Assembly: GCA_040217795.1 (NCBI GenBank)
Contig: JBEHWK010000032.1
Coordinates: forward strand, 1 to 27,394
Reading direction: 5' to 3'
Length of the DNA: 27,394 nt
Source: Clostridium_T sp040217795
GTDB lineage: Bacteria > Bacillota > Clostridia > Clostridiales > Clostridiaceae
A program made the translations under genes and the position numbers. Below, piece by piece: positions 1 through 6,855 of this stretch. A model generated the notes under the pieces. It had not been told where the DNA came from and searched no databases. It saw only the letters and a list, made by a program, of their open reading frames with translations. Positions within the stretch are counted from its first letter, which is position 1, and every line of letters starts with the position of its first letter.

Positions 1-354
1 TGGATTTATGTGAGGGAATAAACCATTCATTGAGTGACAAGAGAAAGATGCTGCTGCATAATAGCTTGGTTTATATCTTTCTGGCAGGAATTTTCCTAAT
101 GATAATGTCATTGGATTTGCAAAAATAAACGTTCCGATTACCGGCAATAACAGATATCTTGTTACTGGATTAGCTTCTGCTTTTTGTGCCAGCCTGTCAA
201 TCCTGTCAGTACCTATAAATTTGATAAGTGCATTCATTACCAGAAGAAGTGCTATCAGGGTAGGAACAATGCCTGTAACAAAACTCACAAAGGTTGTTCC
301 GCCTGCTCTGAATAATCCCATAAACTTGTCTGCAAATAGTGCTAATTGCTGCAT
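1..354 (-). CDS. srlA: PTS glucitol/sorbitol transporter subunit IIC (partial)
   Basis: This is the first 118 codons of the membrane subunit that imports sorbitol and passes it to phosphorylation; the rest lies beyond the left window edge. The visible protein contains the stretches LLPVIGTFIFANPMTLSLG and YYAAASFSCHSMNGLFPHI, which match my memory of E. coli SrlA almost residue for residue. There is a hydrophobic helix around residues 18-42 (VSFVTGIVPTLIALLLVMNA). The ATG is set by an AGGAGG at 363-368, about 8 bases upstream. It follows gutM by 58 bases on the same strand, so it is the third gene of a gutR-gutM-srlA operon. The IIB/IIC' and IIA subunits and the sorbitol-6-phosphate dehydrogenase are presumably further left. 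It is also called gutA in clostridia. Confidence 0.93.
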   Translation of the reverse strand, partial: MQQLALFADKFMGLFRAGGTTFVSFVTGIVPTLIALLLVMNALIKFIGTDRIDRLAQKAEANPVTRYLLLPVIGTFIFANPMTLSLGKFLPERYKPSYYAAASFSCHSMNGLFPHINP

Positions 355-412
355 AAATAAATCCTCCTTAAACTTTTATTAATAATTTTTTTAAACTTAA
401 TTGTACTTTTTC

Positions 413-817
413 TTAAATGTTTATCTGCTTTTCTTCATTTCTCCCCTCTTTAAATTGATTGAAGTTATCTATAGCATTTAAAATGGCTATTCTTGTGAGT
501 TTTCTGTACTGAGTCAGATGATCTTTTGTAATTTCCCCTATGTTCTTTCCTTCTAAACCCTTAAAGGTTTTCACCTTCGCCAATACTGAAATTCCCTGCA
601 TTATTTTACAGTCAAATATTGTATCTTCATTGTCTATATTTAATAAAATTATTGTCCCAGCCTGAAGGTAACCACGTTTTCTTCCTATTACAACTCTTCC
701 TTTTTTTCTCATATCAATATAACTTTTATTGAAGTTTTTTATCTGCATATATCCAAAAAGAAAGTTTAGCAGCCATCCTACAACACCTATTGCAACTAAT
801 GTGAAAACATTGTTCAT
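413..817 (-). CDS. gutM: Glucitol operon activator GutM
   Basis: This 134-residue protein has one N-terminal membrane helix (residues 5-24) followed by a short basic segment (MRKKGRVVIGRKRGYLQAG) and a cytoplasmic domain. Length, single helix and position between the regulator and srlA match the GutM/SrlM family, an accessory activator of sorbitol operons whose mechanism is poorly known. The start codon overlaps the stop of gutR by one base (TAATG), so the two are probably translationally coupled. The ribosome site is the AGGAG inside the end of gutR. The family call rests on the conserved core and on context. Confidence 0.88.
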   Translation of the reverse strand: MNNVFTLVAIGVVGWLLNFLFGYMQIKNFNKSYIDMRKKGRVVIGRKRGYLQAGTIILLNIDNEDTIFDCKIMQGISVLAKVKTFKGLEGKNIGEITKDHLTQYRKLTRIAILNAIDNFNQFKEGRNEEKQINI

Positions 818-2781
818 TAAAAATTCTCCTTTCTGTTTATCTCTAAAAATTCTTTATAGCTTCTTACCTTACTTAATTCTTCTATGAACTTCTTATTTTG
901 ACATGCTTTGAGAATTTCCTCATATATCTTTATTACCATATCAGGATCTATAAATTCTTCATCTGGTATCAAAAGCATTATCAGTATCCTGACTTCATTA
1001 GATCCCCAAAGCACTGGTTTTTGTAATACTCCTATTGATAATATAAATTTTTCACTTCCATAATTAACTGCATGGGGCAATCCTACATAGTTATCGAAAG
1101 CTGTTGAGGATTTCATTTCTCTTTCCAGCAATCTTTCCTTTAAACCTTTATCCAACACTGTGACCTTTGACAAACCATCAACCATATTCTCAATGCTGCT
1201 TAAATAACTTTCTTCATTTAATATAAATAATTGCTCTTCAGGTACACTTAAATGAACAAATGGTCTTTTGGATTCATCATAACTTAACTTGTATTTTGGT
1301 GATTTGTATTTTTTTTCTATTTCCTTAATGATTTCATTATCACTGAATATTGCAGTAAGCTTAATTACAGGTACATTCCCACAAGTTAAATCCACCGTTG
1401 TGAATACTATATCATAAGACTTAAGCAAATCCTCTGTAACATCTGAGTCTGAATATATATCGATCTTCTTGTCACTTCCCAGGAGTTTTCTCAACTTAAT
1501 TTCTAATAGCTTAGCTGTTCCTAATCCAGTTCCGCAAACCAGTGCAATCTTGGTTATTGAAAAATATTTACTGTTTCTTCTTTCTACATAGCTGCCAAAA
1601 TGCAATGCTATATATCCAACTTCATCTTCTATAACCTTTACATTATAAAATCTTTCAATGACTTCTGCTGAAATTTTTGCAAGAGCATAAGGAAATGGAT
1701 AATACTTTTTAATATCTTCCAGCAAGGGATTATTTATAGGTAAATTGAACAGTATTCTGTTCATGGCGAAGTTCAAATGATACTCCAAACCTATATATGC
1801 TTCCTTATCCTCCATTAAATCCAACCCCATTTCATCATAAATCTGTTTGAACATAAGCTTAACTACCTTATTTACATTGGGGTTTACTTTAAATAAATCT
1901 TCTTCTCCCCTTATAGGAGACGATCTTCCCATCAATGGAAGTGTTAAAAATATGACTTCATTTTCAGGTATATGTACATTAAAGTCATTTTCTATATTAT
2001 TTGCCAATACCTGTGCCATTTTAAAATCTTCTGTATTCGTCAGTTGTTTATGCTTTTCTTCTAACTTTTTTATATATTTTTTCTGTTTCAATCTGATCAG
2101 CAATACTACTACAAAACTTATGACACTTCTTACACCCTCTTCTGATATCTTATAGTTGTTTGATTTAAAAGCATCCTTAAGCTTAATCTTTAACTTTCTG
2201 TAATCACTTTCAGTTAATTCCAGATTATTATTAAAGCTGATGGTTTCTTCTTTAAACTCATTATAGAAAAAATATAAGAAAAATAATCTTTTATTAATTT
2301 CACTTCCCTGTAATGATATTCCTTCATTTGTTTTTCCCTTGACTTGTAAACTGAACTTTCCCATAACATCTGATATTCTTTTAATGTCATTTATTAAAGT
2401 TGTTCTGCTTACATTCATTTCTTCTGCCAGATCATCAGTTTTGAAAGTACCTTCCTCAACAACAAATTTTCTTACTAAATACTCCGTTCGGTCATTTGGA
2501 GTAACCAACCACTTAAAATTGGCTTTATTGTTTAAATATTGTTGCTGGAATTCAGAAAATTTCAGTTCATCATAAACTTCTATCCCATATCTCTTATCTT
2601 TATAGCCTACAATCTGAGCCATGTCCTTATGGAGTATTCCGTTTATCTGTTTTATGTAATTTCTGATAGTTCTTGTACTGACTTCTGAATCCTTGGCAAG
2701 TTCATCCAAGGTGGAGTATTTTTTTTCTTGCAATTTCATAATTAGAATCATTAATTTACTATCTATTGCAATTAGACTCAT
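817..2781 (-). CDS. gutR: PRD-containing PTS-controlled regulator of the sorbitol operon
   Basis: This is a 654-residue BglG/MtlR-type regulator. Domains in order: N-terminal HTH (about 10-45), second HTH (about 105-140, with EEMNVSRTTLINDIKRI), PRD1 (about 195-290), PRD2 (about 300-402), an EIIB-like domain (about 408-495, KIALVCGTGLG, Cys416), and an EIIA-like domain (about 510-650, VGLPHAVNYGSE, His570). Such proteins bind DNA and are switched by phosphorylation from HPr and the sugar EIIB. PRD2 keeps both expected histidines (His335, His394). In PRD1 I read Phe223 and Pro282 where histidines usually sit. It is the first gene of the operon, with GGGAGGG upstream of ATG. An imperfect inverted repeat TTTTCA-N9-TGAAAA at 2850-2870, upstream of the gene, is a possible binding site. 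The sorbitol specificity is inferred from gutM and srlA next to it. Confidence 0.9.
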   Translation of the reverse strand: MSLIAIDSKLMILIMKLQEKKYSTLDELAKDSEVSTRTIRNYIKQINGILHKDMAQIVGYKDKRYGIEVYDELKFSEFQQQYLNNKANFKWLVTPNDRTEYLVRKFVVEEGTFKTDDLAEEMNVSRTTLINDIKRISDVMGKFSLQVKGKTNEGISLQGSEINKRLFFLYFFYNEFKEETISFNNNLELTESDYRKLKIKLKDAFKSNNYKISEEGVRSVISFVVVLLIRLKQKKYIKKLEEKHKQLTNTEDFKMAQVLANNIENDFNVHIPENEVIFLTLPLMGRSSPIRGEEDLFKVNPNVNKVVKLMFKQIYDEMGLDLMEDKEAYIGLEYHLNFAMNRILFNLPINNPLLEDIKKYYPFPYALAKISAEVIERFYNVKVIEDEVGYIALHFGSYVERRNSKYFSITKIALVCGTGLGTAKLLEIKLRKLLGSDKKIDIYSDSDVTEDLLKSYDIVFTTVDLTCGNVPVIKLTAIFSDNEIIKEIEKKYKSPKYKLSYDESKRPFVHLSVPEEQLFILNEESYLSSIENMVDGLSKVTVLDKGLKERLLEREMKSSTAFDNYVGLPHAVNYGSEKFILSIGVLQKPVLWGSNEVRILIMLLIPDEEFIDPDMVIKIYEEILKACQNKKFIEELSKVRSYKEFLEINRKENF

Positions 2782-2849
2782 CTTTTGTGTTCCCTCCCTA
2801 CCTTATGGTTCTATATTAAAACATTTACATAGATTAATTAATACATACT

Positions 2850-2870
2850 TTTTCAATTGAATTGTGAAAA
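2850..2870. promoter_or_regulatory. Candidate inverted-repeat operator upstream of gutR
   Basis: The plus strand reads TTTTCA-ATTGAATTG-TGAAAA, an inverted repeat with 6-base arms and a 9-base centre, about 70 bases before the gutR start. PRD regulators of the MtlR/GutR type bind inverted repeats upstream of their operons, so position and form fit. The arms are AT-rich and could arise by chance. I could not settle on a convincing promoter beside it. Confidence 0.25.
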
Positions 2871-2972
2871 TCGTGTACTAATTTTATTATTCCTCCTATA
2901 TAAACTTTGTATTATGATACTATATATTTCAGCTATTTATCAATATTAGCTATTAAAAACAATTCTTATAAT

Positions 2973-2998
2973 AAAAAAAGCAGATATGGCTCTGCTCT
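2973..2998 (-). terminator. Intrinsic terminator after the PlsC gene
   Basis: AGCAGA-TATGGC-TCTGCT forms a 6-bp stem with a 6-base loop at 2979-2996. On the minus strand it is followed directly by a run of seven T. It sits about 15 bases past the stop of the acyltransferase gene and separates it from gutR. Confidence 0.75.
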
Positions 2999-3013
2999 TT
3001 GTTTTTAAAAGTT

Positions 3014-3739
3014 CTATTCACTTGTATCCACCTTACTTGCTATTATATTTTTCACTGTTTCCGGAAGCTTATCCAATTCCTCTTTTGTAAGCTTTGAGGG
3101 CTCTATCATAGGATGTATGAAAAGCTCCACCTCCGCAGGTGTAATCTTTATTCCATTCTTCTCCATGAGCCTATAAGAGCCGTTAATTGATACAGGTATA
3201 ACCGGGACCTTTGATTTTGTTGCTAATTTAAAGCTTCCAGCTTTAAATTCCCCTAATCCTTTTCCCCTGCTTCTTGTTCCTTCCGGGAAAATAACCAGGG
3301 ATCTTCCGTTTTTAAGCAGCTTGATTCCCTCAACTATAGCCTCTCCTGATTTTCTGATATTGCTTCTGTCCATAAATACACAGTCCATATATTTCATCCA
3401 TGTGCTCAATATCGGAAATTTAGAAAGCTCAATTTTAGCTATAAATCCTTTAGGCTTATCTATATATGCCATAATCAGTGGAATATCAAAGTTTCCCTGA
3501 TGGTTGCTTATAAAAAGCACATTAGTGTCCTTCGGAACATTCTCCTGACCATATACCTTAACTTTTGCTCCACTGTTCTTTATTTGAAAAAGAGCCCACT
3601 TTGAGGCATATTTGTGTATAGTCTCAATATCTTCTGCTTTTTTTCCACTTTCAATCCTCTTCTTGATACTTAAAAGTTTAGGGATAGTTCCAATTAAACT
3701 TAACCCAAAATATATAAACCATATTATAGTTCTCAGCAT
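3014..3739 (-). CDS. plsC: 1-acyl-sn-glycerol-3-phosphate acyltransferase (PlsC family)
   Basis: This family makes phosphatidic acid by adding an acyl chain to lysophosphatidate at the membrane. The protein has a hydrophobic N-terminal helix (residues 3-20), the acyltransferase H-X4-D motif (SNHQGNFD, His80 and Asp85), a VFMDRSN block near 121-127, and the substrate-binding FPEGTRSRG block at 151-159. At 241 residues it is of usual size. An open frame extends five codons upstream to a TTG, but that extension contains the GGGGGA ribosome site for the ATG at 3739, so the ATG is the likely start. It is a single-gene unit with a terminator at 2973-2998 and a possible -10 (TATAAT on the minus strand, 3771-3776). 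Acyl specificity cannot be read from sequence. Confidence 0.9.
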   Translation of the reverse strand: MLRTIIWFIYFGLSLIGTIPKLLSIKKRIESGKKAEDIETIHKYASKWALFQIKNSGAKVKVYGQENVPKDTNVLFISNHQGNFDIPLIMAYIDKPKGFIAKIELSKFPILSTWMKYMDCVFMDRSNIRKSGEAIVEGIKLLKNGRSLVIFPEGTRSRGKGLGEFKAGSFKLATKSKVPVIPVSINGSYRLMEKNGIKITPAEVELFIHPMIEPSKLTKEELDKLPETVKNIIASKVDTSE

Positions 3740-4046
3740 GATTGATCCCCCCAAAATAATACATGCTAATATTATACATCAAAATCACATTAAATTTAAA
3801 GATAAAAGGAATTGTAGAAAGCTGCTTCTTTCTTCCTTTAGCTTTTATAGATTTGCTTCCAATTGAGCAAGTACATACCAACCCACTAGTTAAATATTTA
3901 TCAATATATTTCGCTATCTATTTTCACTCTATTTTGTCATCTTCACATTTAATTATTTATTCATCTTATTAATGCACTTTTTTCAGTGAAAACCTTGTAC
4001 TATTAACACATTGTTAAAATGTTTTTATAATTTTCAGAAAATAGGC

Positions 4047-4075
4047 TTGACTAATCATTTTTCTTGTTATATCAT
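4047..4075 (+). promoter_or_regulatory. adhE promoter
   Basis: TTGACT at 4047-4052 and TATCAT at 4070-4075 are separated by exactly 17 bases, each one mismatch from the sigma-A consensus. Predicted transcription start is near 4082, giving a leader of about 50 bases before the adhE ATG. Confidence 0.75.
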
Positions 4076-4083
4076 TAGCACAT

Positions 4084-4101
4084 GTGTTAAATCTTTAACG
4101 A
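4084..4101. promoter_or_regulatory. Candidate Rex operator of adhE
   Basis: GTGTTAA-ATCT-TTAACGA matches 12 of the 14 defined positions of the clostridial Rex box TTGTTAA-N4-TTAACAA, with mismatches at the first and next-to-last positions. It covers the predicted start of transcription, where a bound repressor would block initiation. Rex releases DNA when NADH is high, and adhE-type alcohol dehydrogenases are established Rex targets in Clostridium. The assignment is by motif and position only. Confidence 0.7.
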
Positions 4102-4131
4102 AATTTATCTAAAACTAGAGGGGGATATGAA

Positions 4132-6738
4132 ATGAAAGTTACAAATACTGAAGAATTAATGAAAAAATTGGAGGAAGTGAGAAGCGCTCAAAAAATATTT
4201 GCAACCTATACTCAGGAGCAGGTTGATGAAATATTCAGAAGAGCTGCGATAGCTGCAAATAATGCAAGAATCAAGCTGGCAAAAATGGCTGTGGAAGAAA
4301 GCAGAATGGGTATACTGGAAGATAAGGTTATAAAAAACCATTTTGCAGCTGAATATATATATAATAAATATAAGGACGAAAAAACTTGCGGAGTACTGGA
4401 GCATGATAAGGCAGCTGGATTTAAAAGAATAGCTAGTCCTATAGGTGTAGTTGCAGCTGTGATTCCTACAACCAATCCTACAGCTACCGCTATATTCAAA
4501 GCATTAATTTCCTTGAAAACCAGAAATGGAATTATATTTTCACCTCATCCACGTTCAAAAAATTCAACAATTGAAGCTGCAAAAATCATCCATGACGCAG
4601 CTGTTGAAGCTGGTGCTCCTAACGGAATAATCGGCTGGATTGATGAACCCAGCATTGAATTATCTCAGACTATCATGAGAGAAGCAGATATAATATTAGC
4701 AACAGGAGGTCCTGGAATGGTGAAAGCAGCCTATTCTTCCGGAAAACCTGCTATCGGTGTAGGAGCTGGTAACACTCCGGCAATCATTGACGATACTGCT
4801 CATATAAAAATGGCTGTAAGTTCAATTCTTTTGTCAAAGGCTTTTGACAACGGAGTAATATGCGCCTCTGAACAATCTGTAATTGCGCTTGACTCAATAT
4901 ACAACGAGGTTAAAAAAGAATTTCAGGAAAGAGGAGGTTATGTATTAAACTTCCCGGATGCTGAAAAATTAAGAAAAATCTTATTGATAAACGGAAATAT
5001 AAATCCCAATATCGTAGGACAATCTGCTAAGCAAATAGCTGAACTTGCAGGCATTAAAGTTCCTGATAACACAAAAGTGCTAATTGCTGAAGCAAAATCT
5101 GTAGAATTTACAGAGCCTTTCGCACACGAGAAGCTTTCTCCTATCCTTGCCATGTATAATGCAAAAACTTTCGATGAGGCTGTCAATAAAGCGGAAAGAC
5201 TTATTGAACAAGGGGGATTGGGCCATACTTCAATATTATACACCGATACCATGACTCAGCAGGATAAGGTGGATAAATTCTCTGCAGCCATGAAAACAGT
5301 AAGAACCCTGATTAATGTTCCTGCAAGCCATGGTGCTATGGGAGATGTTTTCAACTTCAGACTCACTCCATCTTTCACTCTGGGCTGCGGTCCATGGGGA
5401 GGTAACTCTGTTTCTGATAACATAGGTCCGAAGCACCTTCTAAATATTAAAAATGTAGCTGAAAGGAGAGAAAATATGCTTTGGTTTAAAGTTCCGCAAA
5501 AAATTTACTTCAAATACGGTTCCCTTCCGTTTGCCATAAAAGAATTAAAAGATATGGATAAAAAGAGGGCTTTTATTGTAACTGATAAAATATTAAATGA
5601 TCTTGGATACACTGATAAAGTTACCAGTGTTCTTTCAGAAATAGGAATAGACTTCAAAGTATTTACTGAGGTAGAACCTGATCCTACTCTCTCCACAGCA
5701 ATTAAAGGTGCAAATGAAATGCTTAACTACCAGCCTGATGTTATAATAGCCCTTGGCGGAGGTTCTCCTATGGATGCTGCCAAAATAATGAGGGTACTAT
5801 ATGAACACCCTGAAATAAAATTTGAAGATGTGGCTATGAGATTTATGGATATAAGAAAAAGAATCTGCCCATTTCCTAAACTAGGCACTAAATCTATGAT
5901 GGTAGCAATAACAACATCAGCAGGTACAGGTTCTGAAGTAACTCCTTTCGCAGTAATAACAGATGAAAAATCAGGAATAAAATATCCATTGGCTGACTAT
6001 GAACTGACTCCTGATATGTCAATAATTGATGCTGAACTGATGATGAATATGCCAAGAAGCCTGACTGCAGCTTCAGGAATTGATGCCCTTACTCATGGAC
6101 TGGAAGCTTATACATCTATAATGGCATCTGAATACACTAACGGATTGGCTTTAGAATCCATCAGACTGATTTTCAAGTACTTGCCACAGGCATATACCGA
6201 AGGTACCACTAACATTAAAGCAAGAGAAAAAATGGCTCATGCTTCTACAATGGCTGGTATGGCTTTTGCCAATTCCTTCTTAGGGGTTTGCCACTCAATG
6301 GCTCATAAATTAGGTGCTGAACACCATATCCCACACGGAATAGCAAATGCACTTCTGATAAATGAAGTAATCAAATTCAATGCTGCGGAAGATCCAAGCA
6401 AACAGGCTGGATTCCCTCAATACAAATATCCTAACATCAAGAGCAGATATGTCAATATATCTGAATATCTGAAACTTGGCGGAAATACTGATGATGAAAA
6501 AATTGAATTATTATTAAAAGCCATTGATGAATTAAAGAAAACTCTTGGAATACCAATGACTATAAAGGAAGCAGGAATTTCAAAGGAAAAGTTCATCAAA
6601 ACTTTGGATGATATGTCTGTACAAGCCTTCGATGATCAATGCACAGGGGCAAATCCCAGATACCCATTAATAAGTGAAATTAAGGAAATGTATTTAAATG
6701 CTTTTGACCCTGAAGCATCAGAAAAGACAGAAGCATAG
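4132..6738 (+). CDS. adhE: Bifunctional acetaldehyde-CoA/alcohol dehydrogenase
   Basis: AdhE reduces acetyl-CoA to acetaldehyde and then to ethanol, using two NADH, and is the main electron outlet in many fermenters. The 868-residue protein has the N-terminal CoA-acylating aldehyde dehydrogenase domain (about 1-440, catalytic Cys244 in GVICASEQS) and the C-terminal iron-type alcohol dehydrogenase domain (about 450-868). The latter has GGGSPMDAAK at 542-551 for NAD binding and likely iron ligands Asp651, His655, His721 and His735, each two positions below the E. coli AdhE ligands as I remember them. Both active sites look intact. The ribosome site is AGAGGGGG at 4117-4124. It is a single-gene unit with its own promoter, a probable Rex operator and a strong terminator. 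Proteins of this family usually form long filaments (spirosomes). Butyryl-CoA use cannot be excluded. Confidence 0.98.
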   Translation: MKVTNTEELMKKLEEVRSAQKIFATYTQEQVDEIFRRAAIAANNARIKLAKMAVEESRMGILEDKVIKNHFAAEYIYNKYKDEKTCGVLEHDKAAGFKRIASPIGVVAAVIPTTNPTATAIFKALISLKTRNGIIFSPHPRSKNSTIEAAKIIHDAAVEAGAPNGIIGWIDEPSIELSQTIMREADIILATGGPGMVKAAYSSGKPAIGVGAGNTPAIIDDTAHIKMAVSSILLSKAFDNGVICASEQSVIALDSIYNEVKKEFQERGGYVLNFPDAEKLRKILLINGNINPNIVGQSAKQIAELAGIKVPDNTKVLIAEAKSVEFTEPFAHEKLSPILAMYNAKTFDEAVNKAERLIEQGGLGHTSILYTDTMTQQDKVDKFSAAMKTVRTLINVPASHGAMGDVFNFRLTPSFTLGCGPWGGNSVSDNIGPKHLLNIKNVAERRENMLWFKVPQKIYFKYGSLPFAIKELKDMDKKRAFIVTDKILNDLGYTDKVTSVLSEIGIDFKVFTEVEPDPTLSTAIKGANEMLNYQPDVIIALGGGSPMDAAKIMRVLYEHPEIKFEDVAMRFMDIRKRICPFPKLGTKSMMVAITTSAGTGSEVTPFAVITDEKSGIKYPLADYELTPDMSIIDAELMMNMPRSLTAASGIDALTHGLEAYTSIMASEYTNGLALESIRLIFKYLPQAYTEGTTNIKAREKMAHASTMAGMAFANSFLGVCHSMAHKLGAEHHIPHGIANALLINEVIKFNAAEDPSKQAGFPQYKYPNIKSRYVNISEYLKLGGNTDDEKIELLLKAIDELKKTLGIPMTIKEAGISKEKFIKTLDDMSVQAFDDQCTGANPRYPLISEIKEMYLNAFDPEASEKTEA

Positions 6739-6748
6739 TTATTACCTC

Positions 6749-6786
6749 TTTAGATATCCTAATTCTGCTCATTGCTAATATCTAAA
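6749..6786 (+). repeat. Inverted repeat just after adhE
   Basis: TTTAGATAT at 6749-6757 and ATATCTAAA at 6778-6786 are perfect 9-base complements around a 20-base loop. The hairpin lies between the adhE stop and the main terminator, and may protect the 3' end or add to termination. Confidence 0.5.
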
Positions 6787-6794
6787 GAAAGAGA

Positions 6795-6848
6795 AGGACT
6801 GCATCAAAACAAATTAATTAGTTTTGATGCAGCCCTTTTATCTTTCTC
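6795..6848. terminator. Bidirectional terminator between adhE and the ABC genes
   Basis: CTGCATCAAAAC at 6799-6810 and GTTTTGATGCAG at 6821-6832 form a perfect 12-bp stem with a 10-base loop, followed by CCCTTTTATCTTTCTC on the plus strand. On the minus strand the stem is followed by TCCTTCTCTTTCTTT, so it can serve both convergent transcripts. Confidence 0.85.
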
Positions 6849-6855
6849 TTATATA

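Larger units (their letters stand above)
3755..4131. other. Divergent intergenic region between plsC and adhE
   Basis: This 377-base AT-rich gap holds the plsC -10 at its left end and the adhE promoter and operator at its right end. A TTAACA-CAT-TGTTAA inverted repeat lies at 4003-4017 and contains a perfect TTGTTAA Rex half-site at 4011-4017. I see no coding remnant between 3780 and 4000. Confidence 0.6.

Noticed and set aside
1847..2155. Plus-strand open frame of 102 codons inside gutR
   Set aside because: It is the antisense shadow of a well-supported PRD regulator, has no ribosome site and no recognisable domain.
2865..2880. CcpA (cre) site near TGAAAATCGTG upstream of gutR
   Set aside because: The spacing around the central CG is off by one from the cre consensus, and the right half does not match.
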